The position numbers were made by a program, and so were the translations under genes. Positions 1 to 5,801 of a stretch of DNA of 6,872 bases are shown here, one piece after another. Origin of the DNA: DATKXO01 sp035528995. Lineage in GTDB: Bacteria > Planctomycetota > Phycisphaerae > UBA1845. Position 1 is the first letter of the stretch. Every line of letters starts with the position of its first letter. Under the pieces are notes generated by a model. The model was not told the origin of the DNA and made no database searches. It worked only from the letters and a program-made list of their open reading frames with translations. The stretch is taken from assembly GCA_035528995.1 (NCBI GenBank), contig DATKXO010000201.1:1-6872 (forward strand), in the 5' to 3' direction.

Positions 1-1167
1 GCCGGCCCAGACCTCGACGCTCCCCGGTGAGCCGGCCCGCACGACGTAAAGGTCGCTGCGGCCGTCCCGGTCGTGGTCGCCGGCAAGCAGGGCGACCACG
101 CCTTCCGACGAAACCTCGGGGGTGATGACCGCTCGTTTGCGGTACCGGCTGTCCCACCGGTAGACCTCGACCCGCACGGAATCGCCGGAGGCGTCGAATG
201 CCCACAGGTCGGGCCGGCCGTTCCCCGTCCAATCGGTCAGGGCGTACCCAGCCCGTGCCCGCGGCGGCCGCACGGTGATGTCGTGCAGCAGGCACGTCTC
301 GTAGTCGTGCTTGCCCACTGCCGCCTCGACCCCGAGATGGCCGTAGGCGGTCCATGCCCGCAGGCGCACCACGTCCGGGGAGCCGTCGCGATCCATGTCG
401 GCCACCAGGTGGATCGACCCGGAGGGCGCTTCGCGGAGGGCGGTGGCGAAGGAAATCACCGTCCGGAAGCTGGAGGCACCGGTCAGCGGGGGGAACGGGG
501 CAGGGACCTCGTCCCCCGACGCATACAGGGGCCCCCTCCACGAGAAGTGCATGGGGTCCTTGGCGTCCCGCCAGTCACCCCCCCAGCACCAGCCGGCATC
601 GGTCCAGGCTTTCACGAACCACTCCGGCATGTCGGTCACCAGCACGTTGTCCGCCCGGTAGGGGTTGGTGTCGGAGTTGACGTCGATGGCGGCCCCCACC
701 GTGTGGTACGAGAGGTGGCGTCTCCCCGGGATGGTGATCGGGTTGTACGACGAGGTGAAGTCCGCTCGGATCGTGTAGCGGCGGCCGGCGGCAGCTTCGC
801 GTTCGAGGTTGACTATCACCCGTTGGAGCGCCGGCACCACCCGCTCGTGAACGTAGAGGGTGAAGGGACGGTCGGCCATGGGTAGTTCGACCAGGACCAG
901 TTGAGCGTGGACCTGCTCCATGGTCCGTCCGAAGAAGCCGCCCCAGGGGCCGAGCACCGGTTCATCCGGGGCGAGGTACCCACTGTGGGTGGCGTAGGGC
1001 CCGCCGACGCCGTAGGGCCCGTCGCACCCGGGCGATTCGGTGAACGACGGCAGGGTCACTGCCCTGGGATCCGGGTCCATCACCTGATCGTCGGCAAGGG
1101 CCGGCATCGGGGACAGCGCCGCCAGGGCCCAGGCCAGGGACACCGCGACCAGTCGGCTCCGACTCAA
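1..1167 (-). CDS. Secreted M15-family zinc D,D/L,D-type peptidase with FG-GAP/VCBS-like repeats (partial, 3' end outside window)
   Basis: Reading the minus strand from a TTG at 1167 gives 389 uninterrupted residues running off the left edge. Residues 1-25 form a signal peptide: SRSR, a hydrophobic LVAVSLAWALAAL core, then PALA before DD. Residues 153-162 (SYHTVGAAID) match the SxHxxGxAxD zinc motif of peptidase family M15 (D-Ala-D-Ala carboxypeptidases and L-Ala-D-Glu endopeptidases). Residues 195-208 (WGGDWRDAKDPMHF) match the second M15 motif. By family knowledge, H155, D162 and H207 would bind zinc and D204 would be the catalytic acid/base. The likely substrate is peptidoglycan stem peptide, outside the membrane. 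After the catalytic domain come three Asp-rich loops, D257-MDRDGSPD, D312-WTGNGRPD and D364-HDRDGRSD, spaced 52-55 residues apart. This is typical of calcium-binding FG-GAP/VCBS beta-propeller blades. The TTG is preferred because AGGAG lies 6 nt upstream and only this start gives a full signal peptide. Exact cleavage specificity is not determinable here. Confidence 0.87.
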   Translation of the reverse strand, partial: MSRSRLVAVSLAWALAALSPMPALADDQVMDPDPRAVTLPSFTESPGCDGPYGVGGPYATHSGYLAPDEPVLGPWGGFFGRTMEQVHAQLVLVELPMADRPFTLYVHERVVPALQRVIVNLEREAAAGRRYTIRADFTSSYNPITIPGRRHLSYHTVGAAIDVNSDTNPYRADNVLVTDMPEWFVKAWTDAGWCWGGDWRDAKDPMHFSWRGPLYASGDEVPAPFPPLTGASSFRTVISFATALREAPSGSIHLVADMDRDGSPDVVRLRAWTAYGHLGVEAAVGKHDYETCLLHDITVRPPRARAGYALTDWTGNGRPDLWAFDASGDSVRVEVYRWDSRYRKRAVITPEVSSEGVVALLAGDHDRDGRSDLYVVRAGSPGSVEVWAG

Positions 1168-1173
1168 TGCCTG

Positions 1174-1182
1174 CTCCTCTCC
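1174..1182 (-). promoter_or_regulatory. Ribosome binding site for the TTG-started M15 peptidase
   Basis: The minus strand reads GGAGAGGAG here, with the core AGGAG at 1174-1178, 6 nt before the TTG at 1167-1165. It is a strong Shine-Dalgarno match and is the main reason for choosing a TTG start over the GTG nine codons in, which would cut into the signal peptide. Confidence 0.7.
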
Positions 1183-1282
1183 GCTTCCCTCAACGTGGCC
1201 GGCGGCGGCCCGCCCTCCACTACCACCGTCGACTGCAGCGGGACCGGGACCCAGTCAACCATCAGACGACCGGGCGCCAAAG

Positions 1283-1297
1283 GATCGCTCGGCGATC
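1283..1297. repeat. Perfect 6-bp inverted repeat (GATCGC/GCGATC)
   Basis: The plus strand reads GATCGC-TCG-GCGATC, a perfect 6-bp stem with a 3-nt spacer. It lies 9 bases from the larger inverted repeat at 1307-1341. It could be part of a transcription terminator or a protein-binding site; the sequence alone does not decide. There is no T-run beside it. Confidence 0.4.
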
Positions 1298-1306
1298 TCC
1301 CCCGCT

Positions 1307-1341
1307 CGAGTCCGGCCGACTGGTCCGCCGGCCGGACCTCG
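1307..1341. repeat. Inverted repeat (CGAG-TCCGGCCG / CGGCCGGA-C-CTCG)
   Basis: Two arms of 8 perfect pairs (TCCGGCCG at 1311-1318, CGGCCGGA at 1329-1336) extend by four more pairs (CGAG/CTCG) across one bulged C at 1337. The loop is 10 nt (1319-1328). It is the most stable-looking structure in the malG-peptidase interval and lies about 140 bases upstream of the peptidase start. It may be a terminator of the mal transcript, an attenuator, or an operator. There is no T-tract, which is common for terminators in high-GC actinobacteria. Confidence 0.45.
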
Positions 1342-1532
1342 CTTAGCCCGAGTGCGGGGCAGGGAGCTTCGGCCGTGGACAACCGCTGGGCCGCAGGCGT
1401 CCCGGCGGCCCGTCGTCAGCAGGGGGTCGGGCGAGCCACACCCCCACCCTGACCTCGCGAACATCACGGCCCCGTGTGCCTGCGGCCAGGTGTCCGCGGC
1501 ACCAGGTCATCGCGGCCACCTGCAGATGCGAT

Positions 1533-1555
1533 GGCCCGGCGGTCGCCGCCCGGCC
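1533..1555 (-). terminator. Candidate hairpin terminator directly after malG
   Basis: Four bases past the malG stop codon, the minus strand can form a 10-bp stem (GGCCGGGCGG with CCGCCGGGCC) with one G-G mismatch and a 3-nt CGA loop. Position next to the stop codon and the high GC content fit an end-of-operon hairpin. No U-rich tail follows, so it would be a tail-less terminator or an mRNA 3'-end stabiliser. Confidence 0.5.
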
Positions 1556-1559
1556 TGCC

Positions 1560-2453
1560 TCAGCCCTTCACGGCCCCCTGGGTCAGCCCGGAGACGATGT
1601 AGCGCTGGAGGAACTGGAACAGCACAATGATCGGCAGCGCGGCGACGAGGGCTCCGGCGGCGAAGATGCCCCACCGGGCGCTGAACCGGTCGCTGACGAA
1701 GTTGTACAGACCAACCGACAGGGTGAGGTTCTCCTCGTTGCCGACACCGAGGACCGCCCTCGCCAGGACGAAATCGTTGAAGAGGAAGATGAACGACAGA
1801 AAGAACACCACGGCGAGGATCGGCAGCACGAGCGGCACGATGATCCGGAAGTAGATCTGGAGGTGGGTGGCGCCGTCCACCTTGGCCGACTCGTCGAGAT
1901 CGACCGGGATCGTGTCGAAGAACCCCTTCATCAGCCAGGTGTTGACGCCCATGGCCCCGCCCAGGTAGACCAGCAGCAGGCCCAGCCGGGTGCCGTCGCC
2001 GATCGCCGAAAAGACGTCCCCGATCCCGTCCATGAGCACGAAGATCGCCACGAAGGCCAGGACCTGAGGGAACATCTGGATGAGGAGTACTGTCAGCAGC
2101 CCGCCGCGACGGCCGCGGAAGCGCAACCGCGAGAAGGCGTAGGCGGCGAAAGCTGCCAGTACCGTGTTCAGGAAGGCGGCGCCTCCGGCGACGAGCAGGG
2201 TGTTCACGAACCAGCGGCCGTAGGCCGTCGTGGTGAAGAGGTCGCGGAAGTTGTCGAACGACGGGTCGCTGGGGAACAGCTTCTGACTGGCCAGGGTGGA
2301 CCCGACGGGGTTGAGGGAGGCCGAGATCACCCAGACCACCGGGAAGAGGGCGAACATCAGGGCCAGCAGGGCAACCAGGTGCCGCCAGCCCAGTTCCTGT
2401 GCCCACCGCCACAGCCGCAAACCGACGCTCCGCCGGGGCGCCGGCCGGGTCAT
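1560..2453 (-). CDS. malG: Maltose/maltodextrin ABC transporter permease MalG
   Basis: This 297-residue inner-membrane protein is one of the two permeases of a carbohydrate (CUT1 family) ABC importer. It matches the usual MalG length (E. coli MalG is about 296). Hydrophobic segments lie near residues 25-46, 83-106, 120-141, 155-175, 205-227 and 262-283, giving the expected six spans. The EAA loop that docks the ATPase is present at about 188-208 (ESAKVDGA, then IIVPL). The C-terminus reads LQRYIVSGLTQGAVKG, very close to the conserved MalG tail that in E. coli reaches the ATPase interface. The ATG overlaps the malF stop by one base (TGATG), and GAGGAG lies 8 nt upstream at 2462-2467, so it is translationally coupled to malF. 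It is the last gene of the operon. The substrate is assigned from homology of the whole set and could be another alpha-glucoside. Confidence 0.93.
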   Translation of the reverse strand: MTRPAPRRSVGLRLWRWAQELGWRHLVALLALMFALFPVVWVISASLNPVGSTLASQKLFPSDPSFDNFRDLFTTTAYGRWFVNTLLVAGGAAFLNTVLAAFAAYAFSRLRFRGRRGGLLTVLLIQMFPQVLAFVAIFVLMDGIGDVFSAIGDGTRLGLLLVYLGGAMGVNTWLMKGFFDTIPVDLDESAKVDGATHLQIYFRIIVPLVLPILAVVFFLSFIFLFNDFVLARAVLGVGNEENLTLSVGLYNFVSDRFSARWGIFAAGALVAALPIIVLFQFLQRYIVSGLTQGAVKG

Positions 2454-4081
2454 CAGGACAGCTCCTCAAGGACTCGGGTGCGGCGGAAGCTGAGGGCCGA
2501 GATGGTGGCGACCATGATGAAGATCATGATCGCGATGGCACTGGCCAGACCATAGTCGGCGCCCCGGCCCCCCTCGAAGGCAAGCCGGAAGGTGAAGCTG
2601 ATCAGGATGTCGGTGTGGCCGGCCGGCGTGGCCGCCCCCTGGATCGGCGGGCCGCCGCTGTTCAGCAGGAAGATGGTGTTGAAGTTGTTGAAGTTGAAGG
2701 CGAACGACGAGATCAGCAGCGGTGCCACCGTCACCATCAGCAGCGGGAAGGTCACCCGCCGGAACGCCTGCCGCGCCGTCGCCCCATCCATGAGGGCGGC
2801 TTCCTTCAACTCGTTCGGGATCGCCTGGAGGGCTCCGAGCGAGATGAGGAACATGTAGGGGAAGCCGAGCCACAGGTTGAGGAGCAGCACGGAGGCCTTG
2901 GCGAGCCACGGGTCGTTGAGCCAGTTGACGTTGAACCCGAGGATCTGGTTGATAACACCAAAGTCCTGGTTGAGCAGGCCGCGGAAGATGAGAGCCGACA
3001 TGAAAGAAGGCAGGGCGTAGGGGATGATGAGAAGGGATCGGTAGATCCGCCGCCCCTTCATCGTCTGGTGGTTGAGCGCGACGGCCAGCCCCAGGCCGAG
3101 GGCGAAGGTAGACAGCACCGACAGGAGGGCGAAGGCGTAGTTCCACACGAAGACGCGCAGGAAGGGCCCCCGGATCGCCTGCGAGGTGAGGACCTTGGTG
3201 TAGTTACCGAAGCCGACGTATACCTGCCAGCCCGGCACGTCGGAGAGAGCGACGCCCTGGGCGTCCACGAAGCGCCCCTCCTCGACGGTGTAGACCTCGC
3301 CGGTCTCGTTGTTGCGCAGCGTGTTCGACGCTTCGTCGTAGCTGTAGATACGGGTGTAGACCGCCGCCTTGGAGAGGGTCACGGCGCGGATGGCCCCTTC
3401 CTCGGTCTGGACCTCGAGCGACGCCAGTTCCCCCTGCCGGTCGCCCAGCTGCCTGATCGAGAGGGCGACGTAGCCGTCGACCGAGGCGACTTTGCCGCCG
3501 TCGTCGGTGACGATGTCGGTGGGGGCCAGCTCCTGGAGGCCACCCTCGGCGGTGCCGAGGAAGGGCCGGCCCGCCTCGTCCACCAGGTACAGGGCCAGCT
3601 CACCGCTGCCGTCGCCCTGACCGAGGATGACCAGCTCGTAGCGCTGTGAACCGGGCACGTTCGAGAACTTCCTCTCGGCGTTCTCGATTGCCTGGTCCTT
3701 GGTGAGCCGGTTCCCGGTCGAGTAGTTGGTGAAGGAGATGTACCCGGTGTAGATAACCGGGACGACCTGGAAGATGAGGGCGAAGATCGTGCCGGGGACC
3801 AGGTACTTGAGCGGGATGGTGCGCTTGCGCAAATAGACGTAGTCGATGAGCAGCGTCATCAGCGTCACGGCCACGATGCCGGGCACCCACGACTGCTCGA
3901 TCATCGTCGGCAGTGACCAGACCGCGATCGCGTTGACTCCCGCCAGGAAGAGCAGCTTGACCACGAACCCGGTTGTGAAAGAGGGCCGGGAGCGCATAGG
4001 CTCCCGGCCCTCTCCTGAGCCCTTCCCGCCGGTCGATTCGCCCGAATCAACCCGGCCGGCGTGCAGCGGCTCCTGGTTCAC
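2453..4081 (-). CDS. malF: Maltose/maltodextrin ABC transporter permease MalF with large extracellular loop
   Basis: The frame encodes 542 residues from a GTG at 4081, or 514 from the in-frame ATG at 3997. Three hydrophobic segments lie near residues 40-60, 66-84 and 94-116. A polar stretch of roughly 117-304 follows, then five segments near 305-335, 349-370, 396-421, 447-473 and 512-532. This is the eight-span E. coli MalF plan, in which the large P2 loop contacts MalE. The EAA loop that docks the ATPase is at 427-447 (EAALMDGA, then VTFPLL). The motif NSGGPP (475-480) is typical of MalF-type permeases. The GTG lies 12 nt after the malE stop but has no visible Shine-Dalgarno sequence. The ATG at residue 29 has GGGAG close upstream, but it sits in the loop of a strong hairpin. 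The start is therefore uncertain, and the hydrophilic first 28 residues may be untranslated. The gene identity is secure. Confidence 0.93.
   Translation of the reverse strand: MNQEPLHAGRVDSGESTGGKGSGEGREPMRSRPSFTTGFVVKLLFLAGVNAIAVWSLPTMIEQSWVPGIVAVTLMTLLIDYVYLRKRTIPLKYLVPGTIFALIFQVVPVIYTGYISFTNYSTGNRLTKDQAIENAERKFSNVPGSQRYELVILGQGDGSGELALYLVDEAGRPFLGTAEGGLQELAPTDIVTDDGGKVASVDGYVALSIRQLGDRQGELASLEVQTEEGAIRAVTLSKAAVYTRIYSYDEASNTLRNNETGEVYTVEEGRFVDAQGVALSDVPGWQVYVGFGNYTKVLTSQAIRGPFLRVFVWNYAFALLSVLSTFALGLGLAVALNHQTMKGRRIYRSLLIIPYALPSFMSALIFRGLLNQDFGVINQILGFNVNWLNDPWLAKASVLLLNLWLGFPYMFLISLGALQAIPNELKEAALMDGATARQAFRRVTFPLLMVTVAPLLISSFAFNFNNFNTIFLLNSGGPPIQGAATPAGHTDILISFTFRLAFEGGRGADYGLASAIAIMIFIMVATISALSFRRTRVLEELS
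3980..4013 (-). repeat. Perfect 13-bp inverted repeat in the malE-malF junction, with a malF ATG in its loop
   Basis: The arms AGAGGGCCGGGAG (3980-3992) and CTCCCGGCCCTCT (4001-4013) are exactly complementary, separated by 8 nt. On the minus strand (mRNA sense) the loop reads CCTATGCG, so the candidate malF ATG at 3997-3995 lies in the loop and the GGGAG before it is in the stem. A short TCTTTC follows the 3' arm on the mRNA strand. Such a structure could stop or pause transcription after malE, protect the malE 3' end from exonucleases (as REP elements do between malE and malF in E. coli), or control malF translation. Which of these applies is inference; the symmetry itself is direct. Confidence 0.8.
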
Positions 4082-4093
4082 AGTGGTTTGATG

Positions 4094-5410
4094 CTACCCC
4101 GCGGCAATCGCGGTAACGATCTGCTCGGCCGCGTTCTGGAAGGCTTCCCGGGCGTCGCCGGCTCCCGTCACGATGATCTGATAGGCATCCTGCCACGGGG
4201 TCCAGACCGCGCCCATCTCGGCAACGCTCGGGATTGGAACACCGTTGGCGGCACTGGCGGCAAACCCTCCGAGGTTGGGGTCCGTCTCCTGGACCCTGGC
4301 GAGCACGGCCAGGTGGCTCGGCCCGCGAGGATCGGCGTCGAAGAACGCCTGCTGGGCCTCCTCCGTCGCCAGGAACGACAGGATGAAGTCGGTGGCGAAG
4401 AGCTTCGCCTCGGAGAAGGCAGAGACCATGATCCCCTGCACTCCGATAAAGGGCCTCGCCTCGCCTCCCTGAACCGGCGGGATCGGCTCAACCACGAAGT
4501 TCACGCCCTCGAAGCTGGGCAGCGCCCACGGCCCGGTGATCGCGAACGGCGCCGAGCCGTCGCCGAACTTCTCCAGCATGATGTCGTAGGTGATGTCCCA
4601 GTCCAGCAACCCGCTCGCTCCCCACGCCGCGAAGGCGTCGGCGGCGGCGAGGCCGGCCTCGCTGGCGAACCCGATGTCCGCGAAGTTGAACGATCCGTCG
4701 GCATTGGTGCCGAACACGTACCCGCCAAACGCGCTGTAGAGCGGGAAGTAGTGGTAGGGGGCACCGCTGCCCGCCTGGACGGCCAGCGGGATCTCGGCCT
4801 CGCCGCTGGCGACCAGCCCCAGCGCGATCTCCTCGAGCTCCTCGAACGTCGCCGGCGCCTCGGGGACGAGGTCGGTGTTGCGGATCAGGGCAACGCTCTC
4901 GGTCGCGTACGGCAGCGCGTAGGCCAGCCCGCCGAACGTGAACGCGTCGATGGCGCCCTGGGCGAAGTCGTCGGCGACTGAGGTCAGGTCGAGCGGTTCG
5001 ACCAGGCCGTCGGCCACCAGGCCGCCGAGCACGTCGTTGGCGCTGATGAAGATGTCCGGACCCTCACCGAGCGGAGCACGCTCACCGACCCGGTCGTCGA
5101 TCTCCTCGATGGCGGGGATCTCCTGAACGGCGACGGTGATGCCGTTGTCGGCTGCGTACTGCTGGGCGAACGCCTCGAAGATCGGGGTGCGGGTGTCGTC
5201 CGCCCAGATCACGAGGTCGGCATCCTCACGTACGATCAGCATCGTCGTCGTGGTCGTCTCTTCCGCTGCGGTCGTGGTCGTCTCCGCCGCGGTAGTCGTG
5301 GTCTCAGGCGCCACGGTGGTGGTGGTTTCTGCCTCGTCGTCGCCGCATCCTGCGATCAGGAGCACGAAGGCGAGCAGAACACCAATGATGGTGGTCTTGC
5401 GACCTCTCAT
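4094..5410 (-). CDS. malE: Maltose/maltodextrin-binding lipoprotein MalE
   Basis: This 438-residue protein is the extracellular substrate-binding component of the importer. Residues 1-21 form a lipoprotein signal peptide ending in the lipobox LIAGC, with C22 the lipidated residue. Residues 28-56 are a Thr-rich linker (repeated ETTTT blocks). The binding domain begins near 65 (ADLVIWA). From memory of E. coli MalE, matching blocks include GPDIFISAND (117-126), YATESVALIRNTD (168-180), ITGPWALPSF (291-300), FIGVQG (321-326) and MGAVWTPW (399-406). W295, W403, E171 and D126 would correspond to sugar-contacting residues, whereas E. coli W62 appears replaced by S123. Ligand preference may therefore differ. 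The ATG at 5410 is chosen because AGGAGG lies 9 nt upstream and it gives a clean signal peptide. The open frame extends to 5707, but that extension reads through the tRNA gene and is not real. malF follows 12 nt after the TAG stop. Confidence 0.93.
   Translation of the reverse strand: MRGRKTTIIGVLLAFVLLIAGCGDDEAETTTTVAPETTTTAAETTTTAAEETTTTTMLIVREDADLVIWADDTRTPIFEAFAQQYAADNGITVAVQEIPAIEEIDDRVGERAPLGEGPDIFISANDVLGGLVADGLVEPLDLTSVADDFAQGAIDAFTFGGLAYALPYATESVALIRNTDLVPEAPATFEELEEIALGLVASGEAEIPLAVQAGSGAPYHYFPLYSAFGGYVFGTNADGSFNFADIGFASEAGLAAADAFAAWGASGLLDWDITYDIMLEKFGDGSAPFAITGPWALPSFEGVNFVVEPIPPVQGGEARPFIGVQGIMVSAFSEAKLFATDFILSFLATEEAQQAFFDADPRGPSHLAVLARVQETDPNLGGFAASAANGVPIPSVAEMGAVWTPWQDAYQIIVTGAGDAREAFQNAAEQIVTAIAAG
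5243..5329 (-). repeat. Thr-rich low-complexity linker coded in malE (ETTTT repeats)
   Basis: Codons 28-56 of malE encode four ETTTT-type blocks separated by VAP, AA or AAE, giving an imperfect 21-24-nt DNA repeat. Such linkers directly after a lipidated cysteine act as flexible, possibly glycosylated, stalks on the cell surface in many actinobacterial lipoproteins. The repeat may vary in copy number between strains. Confidence 0.75.
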
Positions 5411-5419
5411 GAGTGGATT

Positions 5420-5425
5420 CCTCCT
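5420..5425 (-). promoter_or_regulatory. Ribosome binding site of malE
   Basis: The minus strand reads AGGAGG, a full Shine-Dalgarno core, 9 nt before the ATG at 5410. It settles the malE start against the longer upstream open frame. Confidence 0.8.
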
Positions 5426-5476
5426 ATGGGTCCCAAAGGGCAACCCGCCGGGGGCGCCGACTCCTGCGGCGTCCTC

Positions 5477-5529
5477 CGCGGATAACCGCGCGATCTTATC
5501 GACCGGTGACGGTGCCCGCTCCGGGCGGG
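5477..5529 (-). promoter_or_regulatory. Candidate malE promoter/operator region
   Basis: On the minus strand, TAAGAT (5498-5493) fits the TAnnnT form of an actinobacterial -10 box. It is flanked by two small perfect inverted repeats. One is CCCGC-CCGGA-GCGGG (5529-5515) upstream; the other is CGCGG-TTAT-CCGCG (5490-5477) just downstream, where transcription would begin. The downstream repeat is well placed for a repressor operator, and the leader would be about 75 nt. No convincing -35 is seen, and the repeat does not match the usual LacI-family operator pattern. This is a positional guess. Confidence 0.3.
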
Positions 5530-5643
5530 ATCGTCTCGCCAACAGGCTCGAGGCAACCCGAACACGCGCCGCTGGATCGACTAACGGCCTCACCGCGGCC
5601 TGCGGTCGGCTCGACGGTGATCCCCCTGGAGCCTGTGTCGCAC

Positions 5644-5673
5644 AGAAAGGCAAGCCGACCAGGCGCATCGGCT
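5644..5673 (-). terminator. Weak candidate terminator after tRNA-Asn
   Basis: Starting at the last base of the tRNA CCA end, the minus strand can pair AGCCGA (5653-5658 region) with TCGGCT (5668-5673) across a 9-nt loop. A partly T-rich stretch follows (TGCCTTTCTG). The stem is only 6 bp, so read-through into malE is possible. Confidence 0.3.
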
Positions 5674-5749
5674 GGCTCCGGGGGGGAGACTCGAACTCCC
5701 AACACACGGATTAACAGTCCGCTGCTCTGCCGAATTGAGCTACCCCGGA
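5673..5749 (-). tRNA. tRNA-Asn (anticodon GTT), CCA encoded
   Basis: The minus strand folds into a full cloverleaf. The acceptor stem is TCCGGGG/CCCCGGA and the D-stem is GCTC/GAGC. The anticodon stem is GCGGA/TCCGT (one G-T pair) around the loop CTGTTAA with anticodon GTT. The variable loop is 5 nt, and the T-arm is GGGAG-TTCGAGT-CTCCC. The discriminator base is G (5676), as in bacterial asparagine tRNAs, and CCA (5675-5673) is encoded. It reads AAC/AAU codons. It lies 263 bases upstream of malE on the same strand. Confidence 0.97.
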
Positions 5750-5801
5750 AAGGGTCGAAGGCCCCGGAAGGCTACCACCGGCGCCATGGGACAATAGAGC
5801 C

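Larger units (their letters stand above)
1168..1559. other. Gene-free interval between malG and the peptidase gene
   Basis: About 390 bases separate the malG stop from the peptidase start. The open frames across it (for example minus 1164-1382 and 1255-1467, plus 1352-1630) have no recognisable domain or convincing start and overlap real genes, so I do not call them. The interval holds the peptidase ribosome binding site, an inverted repeat directly after malG, and two adjacent inverted repeats around 1283-1341. A TTGACT on the minus strand about 80 bases upstream of the peptidase start resembles a -35 box, but I see no good -10 at proper spacing. It presumably contains the malG transcription end and the peptidase promoter. 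Confidence 0.6.

Noticed and set aside
73..885. Plus-strand open frame of 270 codons opposite the peptidase gene
   Set aside because: The minus strand carries a signal peptide, both M15 zinc motifs and calcium-loop repeats in one unbroken frame. The plus-strand product has no recognisable features.
1164..1467. Small minus-strand open frames in the malG-peptidase interval
   Set aside because: They have no ribosome site or domain, and one runs into the peptidase start. They are consistent with random open frames in GC-rich DNA.
1490..1530. CAGGTG/CACCTG and ACCTGG repeats after malG
   Set aside because: Only 6-bp matches with long or uneven spacing, within what is expected by chance in this composition.
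1476..3649. Long plus-strand open frames (1476-2555 and 2399-3649) opposite malG and malF
   Set aside because: They are antisense to secure permease genes. The products are charged, Gln/Asp/Glu/Arg-rich and low in hydrophobic order, as expected for the complement of high-GC membrane-protein genes. No domain is recognisable.
5243..5329. Short repeated units resembling a tandem repeat or CRISPR-like array
   Set aside because: The periodicity is explained by repeated ETTTT codons in the MalE linker. There are no unique spacers and no array structure.
5411..5707. N-terminal extension of malE upstream of 5410
   Set aside because: It would translate part of the tRNA-Asn gene and place a lipoprotein signal peptide 100 residues inside the protein. 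The ATG at 5410 has its own strong ribosome site.
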